In this document: positions 23,718 to 32,489 of the stretch, in pieces
Layout: each line of letters opens with the position of its first letter
Numbering within the stretch: the stretch's first letter is position 1
NCBI GenBank assembly: GCA_029202525.1
Contig: CP119325.1
Span: 4,004,001 to 4,068,000, forward strand
From: Candidatus Pseudomonas phytovorans
GTDB lineage: Bacteria; Pseudomonadota; Gammaproteobacteria; Pseudomonadales; Pseudomonadaceae
Direction: 5' to 3'
Length of the DNA stretch: 64,000 nt
Position numbers and translations under genes: made by a program
Notes under the pieces: model-generated
Database searches by the model: none
Seen by the model: the letters and a program-made list of their open reading frames with translations, nothing else
What the model was told of the DNA's origin: nothing

Positions 23718-24968
23718 TCAGCTGGCCGCCCGATGACTGGCCGCCCGGTCCGCCTTAGGGGCGCTGCCACCTGCGCGGGTAACCTGCTCACATACCTTCT
23801 CGACGATATAGGCGCCGATCGGAATGGCCGAGGTGGCGGCCGGCGACGGTGCGTTGCATACGTTGACGCTGCGCGCAGTGTTGACGAACAGGAAGTCGTC
23901 GATCAGCTTGCCATCGCGCGACACCGCCTGGGCACGCACGCCGGCCGGGTAAGGCGTGAGGTCGGCCTTGGTGATGCTCGGGCAGTACTTCTGCACCTGC
24001 TTGAGGTAGCCGCCCTTGAACAGCGAGTTTTTCATCTCGATCAGGCCCGGGCGGAAGTTTTTCGCCAACACCTTGAGAATGCCGGGGGTGGTCAGGGTCT
24101 GGAACAGGTCGCTGGGGCTGACGTCGGTCTTGCGGTAGCCCTCGCGCTTCATCGCCAGGACGGCGTTGGGGCCAACCGTGACGGTGCCGTCGATCATGCG
24201 GGTCAGGTGCACGCCCAAGAACGGCATCGACGGGTCGGGAATCGGGTAGATCAGGTGGTTGACGATCTGGTTGTGTTGCTTGGGCAGCAAGTAGTATTCA
24301 CCCCGGAACGGGCAGATGACAAACTCGGTGCGCAGGCCCAGCATGCTGACCACGCGGTCGGCCATCAGGCCCGAGCAGGTCACCAGGAAGCGGCTACGGA
24401 ACTCGTCGTGCTGCGTGCGCACGATCACTTCGCTGGGCTGCTCCACAAGGCCGACCACCTCTGCGCCATAGCGGATTTCGCCGCCGGCTCGCAGGAATTC
24501 TGCGCCCATCGCAGCGGTCACTTCAGCGTAATTGACGATGCCGCTGGACGGCACGAAGATGCCACCCATGCCGACGATATTGGGCTCGCGCTCGCGCAAC
24601 TCGTCTGCCGACAGCCAGGAGCGCTCCAGGCCATTGGCCTCGGTGCGCTCCCACAGCGCCTTCATGCGCTGCATTTCCAGGTCGTTGGTCGCTACCAGCA
24701 GCTTGCCGCATTCATCGAAACGAATGCCGTGCTCGGTGCAGAAGGCCTTGGTGGCCTTGTTGCCTTCCAGGCAGAAGCGCGCCTTGAGGCTGCCGGGGGT
24801 GTAATACACGCCAGCGTGGATCACGCCGCTGTTGTGACCGGTCTGGTGGCGGGCCGGGCCGGATTCTTTCTCCAGCAGGAGAATCTTCGCGTCCGGGTAG
24901 ACCTTGATCAGGTGCATGGCCGTGGACATGCCCACAATGCCACCGCCAATAATAATGAAATCGTACAC
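23718..24968 (-). CDS. lhgO: L-2-hydroxyglutarate oxidase LhgO
   Basis: This FAD enzyme oxidises L-2-hydroxyglutarate to 2-oxoglutarate and passes electrons to the membrane quinone pool. The N-terminal FAD motif is DFIIIGGGIVGMSTAMHL (residues 3-20); HQTGHNSGVIHAGVYY is the conserved segment of the YgaF/LhgO family and NVCNAPSPAATSAIPIG is near the C-terminus. The start is a GTG at 24968 with GAGG 7 bases before it. It lies 114 bases after glaH, and the gap holds two strong palindromes. It completes the two-step conversion of glutarate to 2-oxoglutarate that glaH begins. Confidence 0.93.
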   Translation of the reverse strand: MYDFIIIGGGIVGMSTAMHLIKVYPDAKILLLEKESGPARHQTGHNSGVIHAGVYYTPGSLKARFCLEGNKATKAFCTEHGIRFDECGKLLVATNDLEMQRMKALWERTEANGLERSWLSADELREREPNIVGMGGIFVPSSGIVNYAEVTAAMGAEFLRAGGEIRYGAEVVGLVEQPSEVIVRTQHDEFRSRFLVTCSGLMADRVVSMLGLRTEFVICPFRGEYYLLPKQHNQIVNHLIYPIPDPSMPFLGVHLTRMIDGTVTVGPNAVLAMKREGYRKTDVSPSDLFQTLTTPGILKVLAKNFRPGLIEMKNSLFKGGYLKQVQKYCPSITKADLTPYPAGVRAQAVSRDGKLIDDFLFVNTARSVNVCNAPSPAATSAIPIGAYIVEKVCEQVTRAGGSAPKADRAASHRAAS

Positions 24969-25007
24969 AGCCTTACCTCACACGCAGGCATTGCCTGGCT
25001 TGCACAC

Positions 25008-25070
25008 CCAGGCCCGCGCGGGCCCTGGTGGCATCATTTTGTGCAAAGACGCATGGGCGGGCGCCCGCCC
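25008..25070 (-). promoter_or_regulatory. Two GC palindromes between glaH and lhgO
   Basis: A near-palindrome CCAGGCCCGCGCGGG..CCCTGG (25008-25028) and a perfect 16-base palindrome GGGCGGGCGCCCGCCC (25055-25070) lie in the 114-base spacer. They could be mRNA stems that set the ratio of glaH to lhgO product. There is no T-run, so full termination is unlikely. Confidence 0.4.
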
Positions 25071-25082
25071 TGCGCCCCGTCA

Positions 25083-26060
25083 TTATTGCCCGCGCTGGTA
25101 CAGCGGCTTGGGGAAGGCGAGGTAACCACGCTGGCGCATCAGCTCACGGCGCAGGCCCTCGTGCGGGGTGAAGCGATCGCGACCGTGCAGCCAGAACAGG
25201 TTATTGATCAACACGAAGCTGCCCACCGCCACCGGCACCGAAACTTTCTTCTCGCTACCCTCCAGCGAGTCGGACAAGGCGTTCAGCCAGATCCCTTCTT
25301 CGTAGTTTTCCGGCTGCACGAACTGGTCGATGTAGCGCATGGTCGGGCGGCCTTCGCCGTCGGTGTCGAATACCGAGTGGAACACATCTTCGGCCACTTT
25401 CTTGCTCGGCGGTGCGGTCCAGCGCATTTCGCGGCGGGCCATCGGGTGGCGGAAGAATGCCTCGCACTGTTCCCAGTCGTCCAGGTGCAGCAGCAGCGAA
25501 TTACCGCCTTCCATGTTCTTTTCGTCGATCTTCAGCATCAGCACGTAATCGGTGATCTGGTTCACGAATGTGCCGTCGTTGTGCAACTCCATGACCCGGT
25601 GCGGCTGGCGCAGGTAGCTGTCGGAGGTGTCGGTGTTGACCACCACGAAGCGCGCGTAGAACTGGCCGCTCATGGCGTCGTAGTTGGAACGGCCGATCAA
25701 GTGTGCGCAGGCGGTCGTGAACTTGACCATATCCTCGGCCTGGCTCACGTCATCCAGGCCCAGCGGGGTAATCAGCATGCCGCCGGTGGCGCGATCGAGG
25801 ATGGTGTTGAGCAATACCGGGCGCAAGGTGCCCTGGCACAGCTCATCAAGGATTTCACCCAGCCGGAAGCGCAGGAACGACTTGTACTCCAGCGCCTGCA
25901 CCGGCCACTCGGCCGCAGCCTGGACGAACGCTTCGACCGTTTCGCGGGCGAAGGTCAGTTCAAGCAGGCGCGGCGACTGTTTCGAAGGGGCGATGGTGTA
26001 GCCACGCGTTTCGAGCGGCAGCGGCATCACAAGTTCGTCGATCTGCGTAAAGGCGTTCAT
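25083..26060 (-). CDS. glaH: Glutarate 2-hydroxylase GlaH (CsiD family)
   Basis: GlaH is an Fe(II)/2-oxoglutarate dioxygenase that converts glutarate to L-2-hydroxyglutarate. The 325-residue protein has the metal-binding HxD in MELHNDGTFVNQ (near residues 159-161) and the distal His and 2-oxoglutarate-binding Arg in NNLFWLHGRDRFTPHEGLRR. GRSNYDAMSGQFYARF is typical of the CsiD family. AGGA lies 7 bases before the ATG. In Pseudomonas this route serves lysine breakdown through 5-aminovalerate and glutarate. It heads the glaH-lhgO unit, divergent from the GntR regulator. Confidence 0.95.
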   Translation of the reverse strand: MNAFTQIDELVMPLPLETRGYTIAPSKQSPRLLELTFARETVEAFVQAAAEWPVQALEYKSFLRFRLGEILDELCQGTLRPVLLNTILDRATGGMLITPLGLDDVSQAEDMVKFTTACAHLIGRSNYDAMSGQFYARFVVVNTDTSDSYLRQPHRVMELHNDGTFVNQITDYVLMLKIDEKNMEGGNSLLLHLDDWEQCEAFFRHPMARREMRWTAPPSKKVAEDVFHSVFDTDGEGRPTMRYIDQFVQPENYEEGIWLNALSDSLEGSEKKVSVPVAVGSFVLINNLFWLHGRDRFTPHEGLRRELMRQRGYLAFPKPLYQRGQ

Positions 26061-26147
26061 GGCAGTGTCCTGACTAAGAAGGTGGGTGGCACCGTCCGGT
26101 GGTGGCCTGGATCAGTGCGGGCGAGGTAAAAATATCGCCACTACCTG

Positions 26148-26163
26148 AAAATGTCTACATTTT
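26148..26163. promoter_or_regulatory. Candidate CsiR operator
   Basis: AAAATGTCTACATTTT is a perfect inverted repeat with 7-base arms and a CT centre, between glaH and its divergent GntR regulator. It contains ATGT-N5-TTTT on each strand, which matches the box described for E. coli CsiR as I remember it. Confidence 0.6.
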
Positions 26164-26254
26164 TATGTTTAGGCGACAAATTCATGTTTATCCATTGTTT
26201 TTCGTCGACAAGCGGTTTCGGTATGATCGCCAAAACGTTTTGAGGAACAAAATC

Positions 26255-26950
26255 TTGGAAGCGCTCGCCCCCCGACAAAACTCAGCATTCAGCGGGTATG
26301 AGAGGCTCAAGAAGGACATCATCCGTGGCGTGTTCAAGCCCGGTGAAAAACTGTTGATGAGCGCCCTGAAGGAACGCTACGACCTGGGCGTGGGCCCGCT
26401 GCGCGAAGCACTGTCGCAACTGGTGGCCGAGCACCTGGTTAACGCGATCAGCCAGAAAGGCTACCGGGTGGCGCCCATGTCGCTGGACGAGATGAACGAT
26501 ATCTACGATGCCCGCGCCAACCTGGAAGCGATGATCATCGCCCTGGCCATCGAGCGCGGCGACGACACCTGGGAGGCCTCAGTGCTGGCCCACTCGCACA
26601 CGCTGGCCAAGGTGGTGGAAGTCAAAACCCGCGAGCAACGCCTGGATGTGTGGGACGAGCGGCACAAGGCATTTCATACCGCCATTGCCTCGGGCTGTGG
26701 TTCGAAGCACTTGCTTCAGGCACGCACTTACCTGTTCGACCAGGCCGAACGCTACCGCCACCTGTGGCTGACGCAGACGGTGTTCTCCGAACACGCGCTG
26801 GAGCTCAAACGTCAGGAGCATGCAGCGCTGGTCGAGGTGATTCTCGCCCGTGACGCCAAACGCGCCAGCGCCCTGATGCGCTCGCACCTGATGACGCCCG
26901 TGCCAATCATCGCGCAAATCATGCATGCTGAGGGTATCGGCGCTCGCTAG
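26255..26950 (+). CDS. csiR: GntR/FadR-family regulator of glutarate catabolism (CsiR-like)
   Basis: A winged helix at residues 10-70 (YERLKKDIIRGVFKPGEKLL, then GVGPLREALSQLVAEHLV) is followed by an all-helical FCD effector domain with DARANLEAMIIALAIERGD and HKAFHTAIASGCGS, whose histidines could bind a metal and the ligand. The start is the TTG at 26255, preceded by GAGGAA. An open frame reaches 26099 but those codons lie in the AT-rich operator region. Length is 231 residues. It is divergent from glaH. In relatives CsiR represses glaH-lhgO and is released by glutarate. Confidence 0.88.
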   Translation: MEALAPRQNSAFSGYERLKKDIIRGVFKPGEKLLMSALKERYDLGVGPLREALSQLVAEHLVNAISQKGYRVAPMSLDEMNDIYDARANLEAMIIALAIERGDDTWEASVLAHSHTLAKVVEVKTREQRLDVWDERHKAFHTAIASGCGSKHLLQARTYLFDQAERYRHLWLTQTVFSEHALELKRQEHAALVEVILARDAKRASALMRSHLMTPVPIIAQIMHAEGIGAR

Positions 26951-27025
26951 ATGAATTTTTCTTAAATCGCCGATTGTCTATTCTTTGGCACAATCAAATC
27001 TCTAAATAGATGCCCAGGAACCAGC

Positions 27026-27706
27026 ATGCCTCGCGTACTGACCATCGAAGACGACGCCGTTACCGGCCAGGAAATCGTCGCCGAACTTAACAGCCACGGC
27101 CTGGAGGTGGATTGGGCCGACAATGGCCGTGAAGGCCTGGCCAAAGCCATCGCCGGCGGCTATGACCTGATCACCGTAGACCGCATGCTGCCCGAGGTCG
27201 ATGGCCTGACCATCGTCACCACCCTGCGCAGCCTCAAGATAGCCACGCCGATCCTGATGATCAGCGCCCTCTCCGACGTCGACGAACGGGTACGTGGCCT
27301 GCGTGCCGGCGGTGACGACTACCTGACCAAGCCGTTTGCCTCTGACGAGATGGCCGCACGGGTCGAGGTATTGCTGCGCCGCAACAGCGTGCCCATGACC
27401 CAGACACGCCTGCAGGTCGCCGACCTGCAACTGGACCTGATCAGCCACGAAGCACGCCGCGGTGACAACACGCTCAACCTGCTGCCCACCGAATACAAAC
27501 TGCTGGAGTACCTGATGCGCCACAGCGGCCAGGTGATCACGCGGATGATGATTTTCGAAGAGGTCTGGGGTTACCACTTCGACCCCGGCACCAACCTGAT
27601 CGACGTGCACATCGGCCGCCTGCGCAAGAAAATCGACTCTCCCGGCCAGTCACCGCTGATCCGTACGGTACGGGGCTCCGGCTATGCCATTGCTGAACCC
27701 GTCTAA
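27026..27706 (+). CDS. OmpR-family response regulator
   Basis: The 226-residue protein has a receiver domain with the acidic pair D9-D10, the phosphorylated D52 in ITVDRMLPEVDG and K102 in DDYLTKPF. The C-terminal winged helix (LPTEYKLLEYLMRHSGQVIT, then DVHIGRLRKKID) is of the OmpR/PhoB type. AGGAA lies 8 bases before the ATG. The last 23 bases overlap the start of the histidine kinase gene, so the two are coupled. Neither the signal nor the targets can be read from the sequence. Confidence 0.95.
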   Translation: MPRVLTIEDDAVTGQEIVAELNSHGLEVDWADNGREGLAKAIAGGYDLITVDRMLPEVDGLTIVTTLRSLKIATPILMISALSDVDERVRGLRAGGDDYLTKPFASDEMAARVEVLLRRNSVPMTQTRLQVADLQLDLISHEARRGDNTLNLLPTEYKLLEYLMRHSGQVITRMMIFEEVWGYHFDPGTNLIDVHIGRLRKKIDSPGQSPLIRTVRGSGYAIAEPV

Positions 27707-29075
27707 GGGCTGGAGCTCCTCCACCAGCCGCCTGCTGGCGCTGTACAGCTTTCTGTTCGTTGCCTGGAGCAGCATCCTCATGGGCGTGCTGTACTTCGAG
27801 GTGTCAAGTTACCTGAACAAGCTCACCCGCCATTCCATGCTGCAGCGCCAGCACCTGTTCGCCCACATGAGCGGCAAGCAGCTGGACGACGCCCTGATCG
27901 CCAGCCAGGCCTTCGAGGAACGCAGCTTTGACGCCTACGGCCTGTTCGATGCCCAGCTCAACCCGCTGGGCGGTAGCGTGCGCGCCCTGCCCCCGGAGCT
28001 CAGGCTGGACGGCAAGATCCATGAACTGAAACGCTGCCTGGATGCCGACGACCCGCGCATGCCCCGCGACAGCTGCGATGCAGTGGCGATCAAGGTACAG
28101 GATGGCCGCTGGCTGGTGCTGTTCCGTGATAACGGCTCACTGTTCGTGGTGACCCGGATCATTCTCGATGCCCTGCTCTGGGGTATTTCCCTGACACTGA
28201 TCCCAGGCTTTGCCGGCTGGTACCTGTTACGCCGCCGACCGCTCAAGCGGATTCGTGCCATTCAGGCACAAGCTGAGCTGATCGTCGCCGGCGACCTGAC
28301 CCACCGCCTGCCACTGTCGGCCCGGCGCGACGAACTGGACATGCTGGCAGCCATCGTCAACGCCATGCTCGACCGCATCGAGCGGCTGATGCACGAGGTC
28401 AAGGGAGTGTGCGACAACATTGCCCATGACCTGCGTACCCCGCTGACCCGACTGCGCGCGCAGTTGTACCGCATTCGCCAGCAGAGCGACGTGGATTCTG
28501 CGCAGGCCGAGGCGCTGGACCAGGCCATCGGCGAAACCGACACCCTGATGGCGCGTTTTCGCGGGTTGTTGCGCATCAGCGAGCTGGAAGACCGTCAGCG
28601 CCGCGCAGGCTTCGTCCACCTCGACCCCCATGAACTACTGGTCGAACTGCACGATTTTTATCTGCCGTTGGCCGAAGATGGAGGCATTCATCTGGAGTTG
28701 CACCAGCCTGGACAGTTGCCGGCCCTGCATGGTGATCGCGAGCTGCTGTTCGAGGCGCTGGCCAACCTGGTGGGCAATGCCATCAAATTCACCCCCGAGG
28801 GCGGACAGGTACGGATTATTGCCACGCAGGACGACAACGGCGTGCATCTGGCCATCGAGGACAGTGGGCCGGGTATTCCGGAAGAGGAACGAACTGCGGT
28901 GCTCAAACGCTTCTATCGCAGTGATGAAGGCCACCGCCATGCCGGGTTCGGGCTGGGGTTGTCGATCGTTGCGGCGATCGTCGACCTGCATGGGTTCGGG
29001 CTGGAAATTGGCGAGAGCGACCTGGGTGGCGCGAAGCTGGTTTTGCACTGCCCGCTTGCGGGTCTGGCTAGATAA
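27684..29075 (+). CDS. Sensor histidine kinase, partner of the upstream regulator
   Basis: The 463-residue inner-membrane kinase has a first membrane helix (LLALYSFLFVAWSSILMGVL, residues 18-37), a periplasmic domain of about 120 residues, and a second helix near residue 160. The HAMP linker, H-box histidine (near 248, DNIAHDLRTPLTRLR) and N, G1 and G2 boxes (LANLVGNAIKFTPEGG, EDSGPGIPEEE, GFGLGLSIV) follow. The periplasmic part has no named fold that I recognise; it contains two cysteines (KRCLDADDPRMPRDSC) that could form a disulfide and sense redox state. The gene overlaps the regulator by 23 bases. Confidence 0.95.
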   Translation: MPLLNPSKGWSSSTSRLLALYSFLFVAWSSILMGVLYFEVSSYLNKLTRHSMLQRQHLFAHMSGKQLDDALIASQAFEERSFDAYGLFDAQLNPLGGSVRALPPELRLDGKIHELKRCLDADDPRMPRDSCDAVAIKVQDGRWLVLFRDNGSLFVVTRIILDALLWGISLTLIPGFAGWYLLRRRPLKRIRAIQAQAELIVAGDLTHRLPLSARRDELDMLAAIVNAMLDRIERLMHEVKGVCDNIAHDLRTPLTRLRAQLYRIRQQSDVDSAQAEALDQAIGETDTLMARFRGLLRISELEDRQRRAGFVHLDPHELLVELHDFYLPLAEDGGIHLELHQPGQLPALHGDRELLFEALANLVGNAIKFTPEGGQVRIIATQDDNGVHLAIEDSGPGIPEEERTAVLKRFYRSDEGHRHAGFGLGLSIVAAIVDLHGFGLEIGESDLGGAKLVLHCPLAGLAR

Positions 29076-29082
29076 AAAAGCA

Positions 29083-29138
29083 GGGGCCGCTTTGCGGCCC
29101 TTCGCGGGCGTGCCCGCGAAGGGCTGCAAAGCAGCCCC
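29083..29138. terminator. Very long REP-type hairpin between convergent genes
   Basis: Left arm 29083-29109 and right arm 29112-29138 match at 25 of 27 positions around a 2-base loop. The core is TTCGCGGGC..GCCCGCGAA. On the minus strand it is followed by a run of six T, so it should end cysS transcripts, and it can also act on the kinase mRNA. Confidence 0.85.
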
Positions 29139-29145
29139 AGTTGCT

Positions 29146-30528
29146 TCAGTCAGCCAGACGCCAGGTAGTCGCGCCCTTGCTGTCTTCCAGCACCACACCC
29201 ATGGCGGTGAGCTGGTCGCGAATACGGTCCGACTCGGCCCAGTTCTTGTCGGTACGCGCCTGCAGACGCGCCTGAATCAGGCCTTCCACCTCTGCAGCAT
29301 CAACCTTGCCTTCAGCACCGGCACGCAGGAAGTCATCGGCTTCCAGCTGCAGCACACCCAGCACCTCACCCAACTCACGCAGGCGGCCAGCCAGGCCGGC
29401 AGCCGCTTGCACATCGCTGTCGCGCAGACGGTTGATCTCGCGCACCAGGTCAAACAGCACGGCGCAGGCTTCAGGGGTGCCGAAGTCGTCGTTCATCGCC
29501 ACGCTGAAACGCTCGACAAACGCTTCGCCGCCCTTGGCCGCCACCCGTGGCAAGCCACGCAGGGCGTGGTAGAAGCGCTCCAGCGCGGCCTTGGCGTCGC
29601 GCAGGCTGTCTTCGGAGTAGTTGATCGCGCTGCGGTAGTGGCTGGCCACCAGCAGGTAACGCACCACTTCCGGGTGGTACTTCTCGAGCACGTCACGAAT
29701 AGTGAAGAAGTTGTTCAACGACTTCGACATCTTTTCGCCGTTGATACGGATCATGCCGCAGTGCATCCAGGCGTTGGCGTACTGCTTGCCAGTGGCTGCT
29801 TCACTCTGGGCGATTTCGTTCTCGTGGTGCGGGAACTCCAGGTCGCTGCCGCCGCCGTGAATGTCGAAGCTCTCACCCAGGCAGCAGGTGGACATCACCG
29901 AGCACTCGATGTGCCAGCCCGGACGGCCCGGGCCCCATGGCGACTCCCAGCTTGGCTCGCCCGGTTTTACGCCCTTCCACAGCACGAAGTCCAGCGGGTC
30001 CTGCTTGGCTTCGTCGACCTCGATACGTGCACCGATGCGCAGGTCTTCGATCTTCTTGCGCGACAGCTTGCCGTAGCCGACGAACTTGCCGACGCGGTAG
30101 TACACGTCGCCATTGCCCGGGGCGTAGGCGTAACCCTGGTCGATCAAGGTCTGGATCATCGCGTGCATGCCAGCGATATGGTCGGTGGCACGCGGCTCCT
30201 GGTCCGGCGGCAGGATGTTCAGGCGGCGCTCGTCTTCGTGCATCGCGTCGATCATGCGGGCGGTCAACGCTTCGAAGCTTTCGCCGTTCTCGTTGGCCCG
30301 GTTGATGATCTTGTCATCGATGTCGGTGATGTTCCGCACATAGGTCAGCTCGTAGCCGCTCTTGCGCAACCAGCGGGTGACCAGGTCGAAGGCAACCATG
30401 CTGCGGCCATGGCCCAGGTGGCAGTAGTCGTACACGGTCATGCCGCACACATACATGCGCACCTTGTTGCCATCCAGCGGCTTGAAGGTTTCTTTCGCTT
30501 TGCTCAGGGTGTTGTAAATGGTAAGCAC
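29146..30528 (-). CDS. cysS: Cysteinyl-tRNA synthetase
   Basis: This class I synthetase charges tRNA-Cys. In the 460-residue protein the HIGH-type motif is DYCHLGHGRSMVAFD (near residues 35-48), and KMSKS is present as GEKMSKSLNNFF (near 265). Zinc ligands include the cysteine in MYVCGMTVYD and those of the WHIECSVMS and HHENEIAQSE region. The start is a GTG at 30528 with GAGGAAA upstream. It follows glnS by 9 bases, so the two synthetases form one unit. Length and motifs are normal for the essential housekeeping enzyme. Confidence 0.97.
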   Translation of the reverse strand: MLTIYNTLSKAKETFKPLDGNKVRMYVCGMTVYDYCHLGHGRSMVAFDLVTRWLRKSGYELTYVRNITDIDDKIINRANENGESFEALTARMIDAMHEDERRLNILPPDQEPRATDHIAGMHAMIQTLIDQGYAYAPGNGDVYYRVGKFVGYGKLSRKKIEDLRIGARIEVDEAKQDPLDFVLWKGVKPGEPSWESPWGPGRPGWHIECSVMSTCCLGESFDIHGGGSDLEFPHHENEIAQSEAATGKQYANAWMHCGMIRINGEKMSKSLNNFFTIRDVLEKYHPEVVRYLLVASHYRSAINYSEDSLRDAKAALERFYHALRGLPRVAAKGGEAFVERFSVAMNDDFGTPEACAVLFDLVREINRLRDSDVQAAAGLAGRLRELGEVLGVLQLEADDFLRAGAEGKVDAAEVEGLIQARLQARTDKNWAESDRIRDQLTAMGVVLEDSKGATTWRLAD

Positions 30529-30537
30529 GGCGTTTCC

Positions 30538-32241
30538 TCAGCTGCCCCAGGAGTCACGCAGGGTGACAGTGCGGTTGAACACCGGGCGGCCCGGCTGGCT
30601 GTCTTTCAGGTCGGCGCAGAAGTAGCCTTCACGCTCGAACTGGAAGCGGTCCTCGGGTTGCGCCTGGGCCAGTGATGGTTCGGCACGGCAGCCGCTCAGC
30701 ACTTGCAGCGAATCCGGGTTGATGTTGTCGAGGAAGCTGCCACCATCTTCGGTCTTTTCCGGGTTGGCGGAGCGGAACAGGCGGTCATACAAACGCACTT
30801 CGCATTCGACGCTGCCTTCGGCCGGCACCCAGTGGATCACGCCCTTGACCTTGCGGCCTTCAGGGTTTTTGCCCAGGGTGTCGGGGTCGTACGAGCAACG
30901 CAGCTCTACGACATTGCCGTCGGCGTCCTTGATGGCTTCGTCAGCGCGGATCACGTAGCTGCCACGCAGGCGCACCTCACCCGCCGGTTCCAGGCGCTTG
31001 TAGCCCTTCGGCGGCTCTTCCATGAAGTCATCGCGGTCGATGTACAGTTCGCGGGCAAACGGCAGCACCCGCACGCCCATGTCTTCCTTCGGATGGCGCG
31101 GCAGTTCGAGCTGCTCCACCTGGCCTTCCGGGTAGTTGGTGATAACCACTTTCAGTGGACGCAGCACGCACATGGCGCGCGGTGCAGTGCGGTCCAGGTC
31201 GTCACGGATGCTGAACTCGAGCATCGACATGTCGACCACGCCGTCAGAGCGGTTGGTACCGATCATTTCGCAGAAGTTGCGGATCGAAGCCGGGGTGTAG
31301 CCACGGCGACGGAAGCCGGACAGCGTCGACATGCGCGGGTCGTCCCAGGCGTCGACGTGCTTTTCGTCAACCAGCTGCTTGAGCTTGCGCTTGGAGGTGA
31401 TGGTGTAGTTCAGGTTCAGGCGGCTGAACTCGTACTGGCGCGGGTGTGCCGGTACCGGCAGGTTGTCGAGGAACCACTCATACAGCGGACGGTGCCCCTC
31501 GAACTCCAGGGTGCAGATCGAGTGGGTGATGCCTTCGATCGCGTCCGACTGGCCGTGGGTAAAGTCGTAGTTGGGGTAGATGCACCACTTGTCACCGGTC
31601 TGGTGATGGTGTGCATGGCGGATGCGGTACAGGATCGGGTCGCGCAGATTCATGTTTGGCGAAGCCATGTCGATCTTGGCCCGCAGCACGCACTCGCCGT
31701 CCTTGAACTCGCCAGCCTTCATGCGGGCGAACAGGTCGAGGTTTTCTTCCACGCTACGCTCGCGGAACGGGCTGTTCTTGCCCGGCTCCTTCAGATTGCC
31801 GCGGTATTCCTTGGCTTGATCAGGGGTCAGGTCGCAGACATACGCCTTGCCACGCTTGATCAGCTCGACCGCCCAGTCGTGCAACTGGTCGAAGTAGCTG
31901 GATGCATATCGCACGTCGCCGGCCCAGTCGAAGCCCAGCCATTTGACGTCGCTTTGAATGGCGTCGATGTATTCCTGGTCTTCCTTGGCCGGGTTGGTGT
32001 CATCGAAACGCAGGTGGCAGACACCCCCGAATTCCTTGGCCAGGCCGAAGTTGACACAGATCGACTTGGCATGGCCGATGTGCAGGTAGCCGTTAGGCTC
32101 CGGCGGGAAGCGGGTAACGATGCTGCTGTGCTTGCCCGAGTCCAGGTCGGCCTGGATGATCGGCCGCAGGAAGTTCGCAGGGACAGCGGGGGCGCCTTTG
32201 GCAGCGGCGTTTGGCGCGTTGTCGGCAGTGGGCTTGCTCAT
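30538..32241 (-). CDS. glnS: Glutaminyl-tRNA synthetase
   Basis: This class I synthetase charges tRNA-Gln directly. The 567-residue protein has FPPEPNGYLHIGHAKSICVN with the HIGH motif (near residues 45-64), and the second signature appears as YTITSKRKLKQLV in place of the usual MSKRK. The C-terminal beta-barrel domains are present in full. The start at 32241 (MSKPTADN) has AAGGA upstream; an earlier ATG would add 25 residues that are not typical. It is the first gene of the glnS-cysS unit and is divergent from ppiB. Confidence 0.96.
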   Translation of the reverse strand: MSKPTADNAPNAAAKGAPAVPANFLRPIIQADLDSGKHSSIVTRFPPEPNGYLHIGHAKSICVNFGLAKEFGGVCHLRFDDTNPAKEDQEYIDAIQSDVKWLGFDWAGDVRYASSYFDQLHDWAVELIKRGKAYVCDLTPDQAKEYRGNLKEPGKNSPFRERSVEENLDLFARMKAGEFKDGECVLRAKIDMASPNMNLRDPILYRIRHAHHHQTGDKWCIYPNYDFTHGQSDAIEGITHSICTLEFEGHRPLYEWFLDNLPVPAHPRQYEFSRLNLNYTITSKRKLKQLVDEKHVDAWDDPRMSTLSGFRRRGYTPASIRNFCEMIGTNRSDGVVDMSMLEFSIRDDLDRTAPRAMCVLRPLKVVITNYPEGQVEQLELPRHPKEDMGVRVLPFARELYIDRDDFMEEPPKGYKRLEPAGEVRLRGSYVIRADEAIKDADGNVVELRCSYDPDTLGKNPEGRKVKGVIHWVPAEGSVECEVRLYDRLFRSANPEKTEDGGSFLDNINPDSLQVLSGCRAEPSLAQAQPEDRFQFEREGYFCADLKDSQPGRPVFNRTVTLRDSWGS

Positions 32242-32489
32242 AGGATCCTTGAATGCATGTGTCTGGCCTGGGTAGGCCGATTGAAACAAAGGGCCTATCA
32301 TAGCCGAAGCAGTCAAGCTGCTGACAGTCGGGCCCGGACAAACTGGCGTGATTTATCACGGCTTTTTGCCGCAGCCTGGCAAAATGGCCAGTGCGCGCCA
32401 TGTGTCGCGACCTCCTGATCCAGCGTCAGGTGATATCCGGCGCTCTGCGCACCCTAATTTCTGATTGCCTTGAAAAAGCGAGTTTCAGC

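Noticed and set aside
23637..26129. 830-codon plus-strand frame over lhgO and glaH
   Set aside because: It is antisense to two genes with intact catalytic motifs and covers the gap between them. It is the reverse reading of high-GC codons.
28630..30675. 681-codon plus-strand frame through the end of the kinase gene and cysS
   Set aside because: It is out of frame with the kinase and antisense to cysS.
30703..32418. 571-codon plus-strand frame opposite glnS
   Set aside because: It is a shadow of an essential synthetase gene.
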